Shown piece after piece: positions 36,652 through 44,493 of a stretch of 64,000 bases of DNA (its first letter is position 1; every line of letters begins with the position of its first letter). The notes under the pieces were generated by a model that searched no databases, had not been told where the DNA came from, and saw nothing but the letters and a program-made list of their open reading frames with translations. Source of the DNA: Coleofasciculus sp. LEGE 07092 (GTDB lineage: Bacteria; Cyanobacteriota; Cyanobacteriia; Cyanobacteriales; Coleofasciculaceae); NCBI RefSeq assembly GCF_015207375.1, contig NZ_JADEWY010000001.1:1-64000 (forward strand), given 5' to 3'. The position numbers and the translations under genes were made by a program.

Positions 36652-36831
36652 TCAAATTACCTGAAAGTGAACGTTTTAAGAATAAACGTTTATGCTTACT
36701 GTTGTCTTATATAACTACTTAATCCATCAGTTGTGTTTCTCCGACTTATTCAGCAGACCCTATATCATAAAAAAAGATAAGTCAGGCTAAAGCTAACAAC
36801 CATCCATTAGAAATACTTCCAGTCAACAAAG

Positions 36832-36857
36832 AGGCACACCGCGCTCGCAGTGTGCCT
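36832..36857. terminator. hairpin AGGCACAC / GTGTGCCT, likely terminator
   Basis: 8-bp perfect arms with a 10-base loop. On the minus strand it follows the stop of 36880-37098 and is succeeded by CTTTGTTG. Probably ends that gene's transcript. Confidence 0.6.
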
Positions 36858-36879
36858 TTGAGTACAGAGTTAATTGGGT

Positions 36880-37098
36880 TTATTCGATCGAAATGGATTG
36901 GGGACCGCCTGTTTTGCCGTTGTCACTGTCAAAACTAGTGGTTGGGTAGACAGTAGAGCCACTTTGCTGCTCCAGCCAACTTTTTACTGGATCGTCCGAG
37001 AGATTGAGTCGAAACGCCCCAGAGCAAAATCCACCAAGAAAAGCCACAGGCTGTTGGAGGAGTTCTTTGAAAACGGGAGTTAGTTCATCGAGGAACAT
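36880..37098 (-). CDS. small conserved-type cyanobacterial protein (72 aa)
   Basis: 72 residues: MFLDELTPVFKELLQQPVAF, then LGGFCSGAFRLNLSDDPVKSWLEQQSG and an acidic low-complexity end. AAGGAG eight bases before the ATG and a terminator hairpin 22 bases after the stop make it a convincing gene. The text resembles small UPF-type cyanobacterial proteins, but I cannot name the family. Confidence 0.75.
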   Translation of the reverse strand: MFLDELTPVFKELLQQPVAFLGGFCSGAFRLNLSDDPVKSWLEQQSGSTVYPTTSFDSDNGKTGGPQSISIE

Positions 37099-37313
37099 CG
37101 GACAATCTCCTTAGTGCTTTTGAAGGATCTGTGAGCTGCTTACTCTGGGATCGTAGCGTGTCTGTTAACCCAATCGGCAATTTTACTTCCCAAGAGGTCT
37201 TACTTTTCTGGCTCAATCGAGGTGGGGAAGATGAGGAAAATGAGGAAGAAAAATTACTACCTTGTCTCCCCAGCTCCTCTGCTCCCCTACCAAGACTTCT
37301 TGTGAAAACTCAG

Positions 37314-40300
37314 CTAGGAGGTGGGTTGCTGCTCTGGAAGCATACATTTGTCAGAATCACAGCCAGATGGACCTGCCTCTATCAATTCACCAGAGTCATA
37401 TTTACTCAGTGCTGCACGAAAATCCTCCGTTTTGCGCCGGACTTGAACGTCTTGCATGAGTTGCTCGTAGGTAAGTTTATCGACGGGCTCAAAGGGCAAA
37501 CGTGGGAAGGATTGATGATCATCAAACCGAGCTAACAGAGCGGCTGAGATGTATCCTTCGTCATTCTGAATAGCTTCGTAGATACGTTGAGCCAAAGGTT
37601 CGACTTCATGCGATCGCAATTCCCAAGTTGAGGAGGTATTGTGAGTGACATACCAGCGCTGAACTTGCAGCGAAAAGTCCATTTGTGCTAACGCCGAAAA
37701 CTGGCTGATATCAATCTCATCCGCTCCTGGTAAGTCCGCCCAAGGTACGGCAACAGGGATTTCCACCAGCCATTCTGAACAAGCCTCTAAAAAGGGATCA
37801 TTCAAAAGATGTCCGTTTTCATCCTTATCGGATTGAGAAGGAGTGACGTTGTAACCGTAGTCGAGACAAGCGAGGGCAACCGGATCATTTTTTCTGAAGG
37901 TGATCCGCCGGATAAACCGTTGGGCTTTCGGGGGATGCCATCCGGGAGATGCACTAGTAAGGAGGGATTTTGTACCCGAGGGTTGAACGGTTGTACAACG
38001 GTTGGGACGTTTGATACCTTGGCGATCGCAATACTCCCACACGACTCGATGCACAATGTCTCGCCAACGAGTCAGGTAGTCTTTCTCCTGTTCCTTAAAC
38101 TGCAATCCCTGTAAAGTTTCAGGGCGTCCCTCTTCCCACCAACGCAACCAATCAACGCCAAAGGCATTAACAAAAAAGTCAAATAAACCTGTAAAGGATA
38201 CGCCAACAATTGGATCAAGTTCGCGGCTGTACTGGTAGCGAGGCTCAAGAAATTTATGGTTGAGCAGTGCGGCTACAGAAAGCGCTCCGGCACTGAAGGC
38301 GTTTTCTTGTTCTTGGTAATTGTGTGGATCGATTTGGTTGAGGTGGATTTCTGCTAAATTGCAATGAAAATCTGAGCCAATAATTTCACCGCAGTTGTGC
38401 GCCACAATGCCATTCGCATCGAAGCGAGATGGACCAGGAACCGTGCAATCGTAAACGGATTCGATACTACCAGGTGAAACAGACTGAACTGTTACAACAA
38501 AACGTTCACGGTTGAGCTTACGTTTGTATCCATTTAATAAATTGCCTAACTTTTGGTGTTTCTCAGGCTGACGGAAATCAACGATATCCCGGAAGTAGGT
38601 CAAATTATCGTTAGCAATGACCAATTCGTGCTGCGCTTTACAGAAGTAAGGAGCCATATCGCGATTGGTATCAGGCATCAAACGATAGCCTGCCATCCGA
38701 CGATTTTGATAAACCGTCGAAACAATTCCTAAGCGAAGCAGCATCCGCTGAACAGCTTGCAGTAATTCGAGATTACTTTGGGCTAGACGCACACTAATGC
38801 CTTTATTCTGCGTTCCTTGCACGCTACCATCAGCATCGAACAAACCTTGTAATAATCCGCGATAAAACTCATAGCTGGCTTGCTCAACTTCGGGTGTAAC
38901 TACTTTTTGACCGCGATGAATATTGAACTGTGCTGCTAGTTTTGCCAGCCCACTGGAAGCAACTTGATGTAAATTGTGTTGGCGATGATAGTGACCTCCT
39001 AAATTAGCGCCGCAACTTACATTTTTCTGGAGAGTCGCTATTGCATACTCAGCTATCTCTGTTTGAGAGTCACCCTTCGGGTTGCTTCCTTGCCCGGAGG
39101 TAAACTCCGGGCACCAGCAACCCCAAAATCGCAATATTGTCTGGTCTTTCCATGCCGTTTCCGCTAGAGTCCCGTCACCGACAAGACTGCCGAGTAGCCA
39201 CCCTTCTTCAAAGGTTCCCACACCATGCCAAGGCTGAATTTCTCGGTGATTGTGCAAGCAAATGCGATCGCCCGGTTTCAAATGTTCAGCCGCTACCCAT
39301 TCGGTGTATTGATGCTTTTGGGTTTGAGCGCTGACTCGTAAAATTTGATGGTTTCCGGTCAAACGTAGCGAGAAACCTTCTTTTGTTGATAGGGTGAAAA
39401 CAGGGCGATCGCCTGTGTAAAAAAAGCCTTCAGCCGTTGTGCTAAAGAGTTCGCCGTTGACGTAGGTTCCATGTTGCTGACCGATTAAGTCTTTGACTTG
39501 ACGCGGACCAAACTCCGTATGTACCCAAGTATCACCAGTCACGCAGGGATTTAAACCTAAACGAGCTAACCGATGATCTAGCTCATCAGTAGGAAGGTTA
39601 GGATAATGGAGGTGTAACCACTCTTTAGCATTTTTTTGCTCATAAGCTTTTAAAAAGTCACGTTTCAACTCTAAAGTGGGTAGCAGATCGTAATTGGCTC
39701 TAGCTATAGCTTCTCCAGCCCATTGAATTGCACCTTCTCCAGAGTAGTATTGCTTGCGTACTGCATCAATACAATCTTGCAGGGAGGGTTTGTGGTGAAA
39801 AACTCGGGTATGATTTGCCATTCTGAGAGCATCGCGTTCGGGATCGATGCGCCAGTTACCCGCTTCATTTTGCTGCCATAGATTGTCTTTGGCATTAGCA
39901 AATACTTCATCGCTACTAGTACCCTGACGCATCCCTGCAGAACGACGCACGTTGCCTGCTACAACCACTACGGCTGCTTCATCAATTAATATGCAACATT
40001 CAACAGAATTTAATTGCCGCCCTACGGCTTTATTCAAAATAGCAGCACAATTCTGATAAAGTTCCGGCAACTTAACAGGATTAGCAACACCCCCAAAACC
40101 TTTTAACGGTTCTCCCGCAGCGCGGACATCGTTAATGTCTACCGAGACTTGAACCTCTCCAGAGAAATGCTCGTTAGTGGATAATTCTAGTAGGGTTTGA
40201 TAAGATTTGACCCAGCCTTGGCGAGAGTCTCCTACATAAATCGTGACTTGATTGCCCTCTATCTTAACTTCGGTTTTTTCACGACGGTTTTCGGGTGGAG

Positions 40301-40763
40301 TTGAGCCAAGCTCACCTTGCACCACTACATTGAGGCGATTGCGAATGGAGGGTAATTGGTTGATATATTTCGGTTCGAGGACAGCTCCTGTACCGCACCC
40401 CATCATCGCCAAATCCATCATCAGACCGAAGGAACGCCAGTCTACAACGTTGGTAGAGGTGCAATTGTATGCCCCGGAGAAGTTTTCTGGGCGTTCAATC
40501 CAGTCTGTACCGCCTACCCACATCCAGCGACCGGAGGGTAAACTTTTAAGTTGGCGCATCATTTGGTCAAGTAGGGCAGTTTCTTCCGGTGTTAGCTTAC
40601 CCAGTTCGCTCAAGCCGCGAATTGTGCGATCGCAGACCTCTGCCCAACTCTCACGACCCGTTGTTGTTCTGCGGCTGTAGGTTCTGAAAAATACTGGATT
40701 GGCGGCTGGTGCAGTTTCTGGAAAATCGCCGTTGAGGTGTTTTCGCTCAAGTTCTCGAACCAT
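37314..40763 (-). CDS. nrdJ: adenosylcobalamin-dependent (class II) ribonucleotide reductase with intein
   Basis: 1149 codons: N-extein residues 1-406, intein 407-790, C-extein 791-1149 (spliced enzyme about 765 aa). Extein landmarks: SGAYNCTSTNVVDWRSFG, MMGCGTGAVLEP, NVRRSAGMRQG, the active-site NPCGEI split by the intein (NP|C...N|CGEI), TTVQPSGTKSLL and a C-terminal Cys pair CDSDKC for thioredoxin. It reduces ribonucleotides for DNA synthesis with B12. The gene's first 47 codons and promoter are duplicated at 42008-42295. Confidence 0.96.
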   Translation of the reverse strand: MVRELERKHLNGDFPETAPAANPVFFRTYSRRTTTGRESWAEVCDRTIRGLSELGKLTPEETALLDQMMRQLKSLPSGRWMWVGGTDWIERPENFSGAYNCTSTNVVDWRSFGLMMDLAMMGCGTGAVLEPKYINQLPSIRNRLNVVVQGELGSTPPENRREKTEVKIEGNQVTIYVGDSRQGWVKSYQTLLELSTNEHFSGEVQVSVDINDVRAAGEPLKGFGGVANPVKLPELYQNCAAILNKAVGRQLNSVECCILIDEAAVVVVAGNVRRSAGMRQGTSSDEVFANAKDNLWQQNEAGNWRIDPERDALRMANHTRVFHHKPSLQDCIDAVRKQYYSGEGAIQWAGEAIARANYDLLPTLELKRDFLKAYEQKNAKEWLHLHYPNLPTDELDHRLARLGLNPCVTGDTWVHTEFGPRQVKDLIGQQHGTYVNGELFSTTAEGFFYTGDRPVFTLSTKEGFSLRLTGNHQILRVSAQTQKHQYTEWVAAEHLKPGDRICLHNHREIQPWHGVGTFEEGWLLGSLVGDGTLAETAWKDQTILRFWGCWCPEFTSGQGSNPKGDSQTEIAEYAIATLQKNVSCGANLGGHYHRQHNLHQVASSGLAKLAAQFNIHRGQKVVTPEVEQASYEFYRGLLQGLFDADGSVQGTQNKGISVRLAQSNLELLQAVQRMLLRLGIVSTVYQNRRMAGYRLMPDTNRDMAPYFCKAQHELVIANDNLTYFRDIVDFRQPEKHQKLGNLLNGYKRKLNRERFVVTVQSVSPGSIESVYDCTVPGPSRFDANGIVAHNCGEIIGSDFHCNLAEIHLNQIDPHNYQEQENAFSAGALSVAALLNHKFLEPRYQYSRELDPIVGVSFTGLFDFFVNAFGVDWLRWWEEGRPETLQGLQFKEQEKDYLTRWRDIVHRVVWEYCDRQGIKRPNRCTTVQPSGTKSLLTSASPGWHPPKAQRFIRRITFRKNDPVALACLDYGYNVTPSQSDKDENGHLLNDPFLEACSEWLVEIPVAVPWADLPGADEIDISQFSALAQMDFSLQVQRWYVTHNTSSTWELRSHEVEPLAQRIYEAIQNDEGYISAALLARFDDHQSFPRLPFEPVDKLTYEQLMQDVQVRRKTEDFRAALSKYDSGELIEAGPSGCDSDKCMLPEQQPTS
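38394..39545 (-). other. intein in nrdJ with LAGLIDADG homing endonuclease
   Basis: 384 residues. Splice junctions: Cys407 (LNP|CVTGDTWV) and His-Asn|Cys (GIVAHN|CGEI). Block B TGNHQILRV contains the TxxH-like residues. The two LAGLIDADG helices are GWLLGSLVGDGTL and LLQGLFDADGSV. Catalytic Asp of both helices are present, so the endonuclease could be active. Inserted at the most conserved point of the enzyme active site, as usual. It carries an in-frame palindrome at 39079-39123. Confidence 0.93.
39079..39123. repeat. 45-bp palindromic repeat inside the intein coding sequence
   Basis: GGGTTGCT (39079-39086) pairs with AGCAACCC (39116-39123), and TGCCCGGAG (39091-39099) with CTCCGGGCA (39105-39113). 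It is read in frame as GCWCPEFTSGQGSNP (residues about 547-562), an odd Cys/Trp/Gly-rich text within the intein. Same palindrome type as 19128-19151. Confidence 0.85.
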
Positions 40764-40911
40764 AGATAAAGTCTGTTGGATTATGACAAACCTTCACTAT
40801 ACGCGATTCCTCGATTGAGATGTAGTGGCAAATCTTGAAACATTAAAGCAGTTGCGCTAAATATAGGGCTTTAAAGAGCTAAAATTCAATGGTTCTTGCT
40901 CCTTGGCGATC
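40624..40911. repeat. 288-bp direct repeat, copy 1 (nrdJ 5' end, promoter, start of PPOX gene)
   Basis: Identical to 42008-42295 apart from four substitutions, with no indels (constant offset 1384). It contains nrdJ codons 1-47, the divergent promoter region and the first codons of the PPOX gene. The left end is at GTGCGATCGC and the right end at GGCGATC, both HIP1-type sites. Confidence 0.95.
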
Positions 40912-41167
40912 ACCCTCTCAGACCTCCCACGAGATTCGTTTGTAAGCCCTCTGAAATTTTCTTCAGGTAATGTGTGGGGGGTCTAGAGGGAACTGTAATC
41001 AAGTAATTAACCAGATGTTCCCGTGATCACAACTATAATAAACATCTCTAGAGATCTATTCTCCAGAGGTGTCTAACCCTTAGTCACTGGAATTTTGGGA
41101 ATCCCTATTAATTGCTTAGTTACTTAGGCATTTGTTGAGACGAGGGCATGGATTTTGGTGATAGAGC
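40764..41167. other. intergenic region with promoter copy and PPOX gene stub
   Basis: First half belongs to the 288-bp repeat; the rest is AT-rich with no gene. CTCTAGAG lies at about 41046-41053. Otherwise nothing seen. Confidence 0.5.
40889..40945 (+). pseudogene. 5' stub of duplicated PPOX gene
   Basis: MVLAPWRSPSQTSHEIRL: the first 7-8 codons match the intact gene at 42273 (MVLTPWRS), then the text diverges where the duplication ends at a GCGATC site and stops at 40945. Not functional. Confidence 0.8.
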
Positions 41168-41758
41168 CTATGGAGTCGGAGATTGTTGAGTAGCAGGTGC
41201 AGGTATTTGCGGTGAAGGATCTTCATTGTGTAGCTGTAGGACATTGATAACAATGACGATGCCACTCCCCCCTAGAGTAGCAATCGTGAGCGGTACGATT
41301 ACATACTGTATCCACCATCGGATATTCGGAAACTCCAACGTTGAACCCTTAAAGATTGCGCCTCGTTTTTTCAGGTCACGTCTGGTATCTCGTGAGAGTC
41401 CCGTAGAACCTTCAAATTGAGAACCTTGCACATTTGCACTACTCAAGTTGGTTCCGCTTAAGTTCGCGTTCCTCAAATCCGCTCTACGCAAGTCAGCACC
41501 GCTTAAGTCAGCACCGCTTAAGTCAGCACCGCTTAAGTCAGCACCACTTAATTGGGAATTTGGCAACTGAGTGCCACATAACTTAGCTTCTTTTAGGTTG
41601 GCTCCATATAGTTGAGCCTCCTGCAATTTAGCTCCATTTAGCTTAGTGTGGCTCAAATTGCAGCCATTAAATCTAATACCTCTTAGATTACAGTGACTTA
41701 GATCTTCATGGCTCAAATCGCGACCGCTATGGTCTTGAAGAATGTTTTTATTTTTCAT
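41168..41758 (-). CDS. pentapeptide-repeat protein with C-terminal membrane anchor
   Basis: 196 residues from ATG 41758 (17 more if 41809 is used). Pentapeptide block about residues 10-115, with four GADLS units from a 15-bp DNA repeat (41491-41550). A hydrophilic linker DTRRDLKKRGAIFKGS, then a membrane helix WWIQYVIVPLTIATLGGSGIVIVINVL (about 146-172) and a Pro/Gln tail. Found only in the 1.1-kb segment bracketed by the 288-bp direct repeats, so it is probably newly inserted cargo. Confidence 0.85.
   Translation of the reverse strand: MKNKNILQDHSGRDLSHEDLSHCNLRGIRFNGCNLSHTKLNGAKLQEAQLYGANLKEAKLCGTQLPNSQLSGADLSGADLSGADLSGADLRRADLRNANLSGTNLSSANVQGSQFEGSTGLSRDTRRDLKKRGAIFKGSTLEFPNIRWWIQYVIVPLTIATLGGSGIVIVINVLQLHNEDPSPQIPAPATQQSPTP
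41491..41550. repeat. 15-bp tandem repeat x4 in pentapeptide gene
   Basis: AGTCAGCACCGCTTA repeated at 41491, 41506, 41521 and 41536 (last copy one mismatch). It encodes identical pentapeptides; recent slippage expansion. Confidence 0.95.
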
Positions 41759-42272
41759 ACATCTTGGGATTAGGGGCTGATGAAGACCAAAATCCAGCAC
41801 AAGACCCAATATATAGTTTCTGCTGTGGCATTAAAGCCAACATATGCAATGATGGAAGTCTACTTTATGTGCCTGAGTTCGGCTGGATCTTCTGCTGGAT
41901 TCGGGCTTTCTACTGGTAATTGACGGGACAAAACCCTCTAGTCTAATAGAAATCTAGGTGGTTACTGTGCAGATTCAAAAAAAACCGCAGCAACAAAGCC
42001 ACGGCTGGTGCGATCGCAGACCTCTGCCCAACTCTCACGACCCGTTGTTGTTCTGCGGCTGTAGGTTCTGAAAAATACTGGATTGGCGGCTGGTGCTGTT
42101 TCTGGAAAATCGCCGTTGAGGTGTTTTCGCTCAAGTTCTCGAACCATAGATAAAGTCTGTTGGATTATGACAAACCTTCACTATACGCGATTCCTCGATT
42201 GAGATGTAGTGGCAAATCTTGAAAAATTAAAGCGGTTGCGCTAAATATAGGGCTTTAAAGAGCTAAAATTCA
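41759..42272. other. intergenic region, mostly duplicated nrdJ 5' end
   Basis: 41810-42007 shows nothing recognisable; 42008-42272 is copy 2 of the repeat, giving the PPOX gene its promoter. Confidence 0.6.
42008..42147 (-). pseudogene. nrdJ 5' fragment (47 codons), duplicated
   Basis: Reads MVRELERKHLNGDFPETAPA and on to VCDRT exactly as nrdJ, then diverges (SRGFVAAVFFESAQ) at the repeat edge and stops at 41962. No catalytic part. It retains the nrdJ promoter, so a short useless transcript is likely. Confidence 0.9.
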
Positions 42273-42295
42273 ATGGTTCTTACTCCTTGGCGATC
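42008..42295. repeat. 288-bp direct repeat, copy 2
   Basis: See 40624-40911. This copy joins the intact PPOX gene; copy 1 joins the intact nrdJ. The unit between equivalent points is 1384 bp. Confidence 0.95.
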
Positions 42296-42860
42296 GCTTC
42301 TATCTCGCGCCCTTCACCAAAACAGCAGCCTACCTTATGCGCGTTACTTCCAACTGGCAACCGTTCGCTCAGATGGGCGTCCGGCAAACCGTACCGTTGT
42401 TTTTCGCGGATTTTTCGGCGATACCAACCAACTGAAAATCATCACCGATGCCCGAAGCCAGAAAGTTAACCAAATCGAACACCAGTCTTGGGGAGAAGCT
42501 TGCTGGTACTTCCCCAAAAGCCGCGAACAATTTCGTCTCGCGGGTGAGCTAACCCTTGTCCGAGCAGATTATCCCGAACCGGAACTCAAAAACGCCCGTC
42601 AAACTGCTTGGCAAGACCTTTCTGACTCAGCTCGTTTGCAATTCGCTTGGCAACCTCATCCAGGAGAAGTGAGAACAGAAGACCAAGATGGTTTTTCGCC
42701 ACCCCTACCAGACCCAAAACAACCCTTACCGAATTTTTGTCTATTATTACTCAAACCGATACAAGTTGATCATCTACAATTGCGCGGCAATCCCCAAGAC
42801 CGATGGCTTTATTCCCAAAAGAGTAATGGGGAATGGTTGAAGCAAGCTGTTAATCCGTAG
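42273..42860 (+). CDS. PPOX-type FMN-binding flavoprotein
   Basis: 195 residues. Split-barrel pyridoxamine-phosphate-oxidase-like text: YFQLATVRSDGRPANRTVVFRGF (FMN-phosphate contacts), LKIITDARSQKVNQIEHQSWGEACWYFPKSREQFRLAGELTLV and a C-terminal LLLLKPIQVDHLQLRG ... RWLYSQKSNGEWLKQAVNP. This is the cyanobacterial/plant Alr4036-type group. Its substrate is unknown and true PNPOx activity is unlikely to be the main role. Originally divergent from nrdJ; now separated by the duplication. Confidence 0.88.
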   Translation: MVLTPWRSLLSRALHQNSSLPYARYFQLATVRSDGRPANRTVVFRGFFGDTNQLKIITDARSQKVNQIEHQSWGEACWYFPKSREQFRLAGELTLVRADYPEPELKNARQTAWQDLSDSARLQFAWQPHPGEVRTEDQDGFSPPLPDPKQPLPNFCLLLLKPIQVDHLQLRGNPQDRWLYSQKSNGEWLKQAVNP

Positions 42861-42865
42861 AGAAG

Positions 42866-42960
42866 AGAGGGAATGGGGAATAGGGAGTGGGGAATGGGGA
42901 CGCGGAGACACAGGGAATTTTTGAAGTGTTACTCATCTCTCCATCTTCCCCATCTCCCCC
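42866..42960. repeat. G-rich/C-rich dispersed repeat (empty MITE site inside)
   Basis: GGGAATGGGGAATAGGGAGT ... then TTTTTGAAGTGTTACTC and CTCTCCATCTTCCCCATCTC. It can fold into a long imperfect hairpin between the convergent PPOX and cysE genes. At 6061-6215 the same module is split by the 94-bp MITE. Confidence 0.65.
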
Positions 42961-43728
42961 CTAAATACCAGCGCCATCTAAAAATTGCTGAATATCTTTA
43001 TCTCGAATGCGGCAACTTTTGCTTGGGAAAGCAGCAGCCTCTAGGGAATCGCATTCTGAAGAGATAGCATGAACCAGAGAGTGGGTGGAAGACTGCTGAT
43101 TGGATAAATCTTGCACTTGTTGCTCGAGTGATTCAATCCGGTCTACTAATGCCCGAATTACGGTTGCTTCTGAATCGGGCAGACTCGCGTGTTCTAATGG
43201 GTTAACTCTAACGCCAGAACGGTAGACAACCCGACCGGGAACGCCCACTACCGTACAATCGGAGGGAACATCGCGCAACACAACTGACCCAGCACCGATG
43301 CGGACGTTGTTGCCGATTTGGATATTACCTAAAACTTTGGCACCAGCACCAATAACAGCATTTTCGCCAAGGGTTGGGTGCCGCTTGCCGCACTCCTTAC
43401 CTGTACCGCCGAGGGTGACGCCTTGATAGATGAGGCAGTAGTCTCCCACAATGGCAGTCTCTCCGACGACAACACCCATGCCGTGGTCAATAAAGACGCC
43501 CTTTCCAATCGTGGCACCGGGATGGATTTCAATACCCGTCACAAAGCGAGAAAACTGGGAAAGTAAGCGGGGAATGAAAGGAATGCCTACATTGTGGAGC
43601 CAATGAGAAAAGCGGTGAAAGAGCAGTGCCTGTAAACCGGGGTAGCAGAATAAAACTTCCAACCAGTTACGGGCGGCTGGATCGCGCTCGAAGATGATGC
43701 GGAAATCAGTAATAAAGGTAGATAGCAC
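42961..43728 (-). CDS. cysE: serine O-acetyltransferase
   Basis: 255 residues from GTG 43728 ([20 protein letters not shown]..., the usual start; a TTG at 43743 adds five residues). N-terminal helices then left-handed beta-helix hexapeptides ([78 protein letters not shown]). Catalytic His in FIDHGMG and Asp nearby. The last about 65 residues are an extra coiled-coil-like tail. Makes O-acetylserine for cysteine synthesis. Confidence 0.96.
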   Translation of the reverse strand: MLSTFITDFRIIFERDPAARNWLEVLFCYPGLQALLFHRFSHWLHNVGIPFIPRLLSQFSRFVTGIEIHPGATIGKGVFIDHGMGVVVGETAIVGDYCLIYQGVTLGGTGKECGKRHPTLGENAVIGAGAKVLGNIQIGNNVRIGAGSVVLRDVPSDCTVVGVPGRVVYRSGVRVNPLEHASLPDSEATVIRALVDRIESLEQQVQDLSNQQSSTHSLVHAISSECDSLEAAAFPSKSCRIRDKDIQQFLDGAGI

Positions 43729-43783
43729 AGGCGAGTTACCCAATGAACGGTAAACAACTCACTGACTATCTTATCGTTCCTCG

Positions 43784-44254
43784 TTACTCTTGGACACGGA
43801 GAGTGTATTGCCAGTTTTTATTGGGTTCTAGGGAACCCACCCAAATGCTGTACTCTCCTGGTTTCAAATTCGATGCTTCTACGCTAGCATCTTTGCTTGA
43901 ACCCGTATCATCGCCACAGAGTGCAAAATTATCGGGTCCTTTAATCACTAAGGTTGTATCTTTTCCACCACTATCAACTCTGATGTTGAGCTGGGAGAAG
44001 TCGTCCTGCAAGACCATAATATGATCGGGGGTTTCGTCACCATAACCGAGACATGGGGTATTATTGCGATCGCGGTTGACTAGGGACGGCAAGGAATAAG
44101 AACCCCCTGTATTGCCTGCTACCATCCCTGCCCCTCTGGGGAAACCCGGTGATAGCGTCACTTGCCCAAAATTTGCATCTCGGGCTAACACTGGCGTAGC
44201 ACTCAGGGCTGCTAGCAAACCGATGAAAGCTGGACTTCTAAATAACCTCAGCAT
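43784..44254 (-). CDS. secreted protein with pre-peptidase-like beta fold
   Basis: 156 residues from ATG 44254 (signal peptide MLRLFRSPAFIGLLAALSAT ending PVLA|R). The remainder ends LVIKGPDNFALCGDDTGSSKDASVEASNLKPGEYSIWVGSL, resembling pre-peptidase C-terminal/beta-sandwich domains. Two or three Cys may form a disulfide. Function not known; shares the intergenic region with neither neighbour closely. Confidence 0.75.
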   Translation of the reverse strand: MLRLFRSPAFIGLLAALSATPVLARDANFGQVTLSPGFPRGAGMVAGNTGGSYSLPSLVNRDRNNTPCLGYGDETPDHIMVLQDDFSQLNIRVDSGGKDTTLVIKGPDNFALCGDDTGSSKDASVEASNLKPGEYSIWVGSLEPNKNWQYTLRVQE

Positions 44255-44493
44255 AGATTTTGACCCTCCTATTACCACTGATGACTAAGTTTGTCTAGTC
44301 GGTTGAGTATGACATACACAACTGTCTACTCTCTGTTCTATCCGCTCTCAAGTCGTTTCGTGGGGGTAGGCGTGACAATCTACCATCTGCCACATGGCTT
44401 GTCAAGTTGCCTTGTCAAGTTGCCTTGGCAAAATCCGCCCTGAATTAAAGTGCAGGCTAACCGAACTTAAACAAAAAATAAGAGCTAAAGTAC

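Noticed and set aside
37131-37535. 134-codon plus frame at the 3' end of nrdJ
   Set aside because: Mostly antisense to nrdJ and low-complexity in the gap; no ribosome-binding site.
44390-44440. Short direct repeats GTCAAGTTGCCTT as CRISPR-like units
   Set aside because: Only two to three abutting 15-base copies with no spacers; simple tandem duplication.
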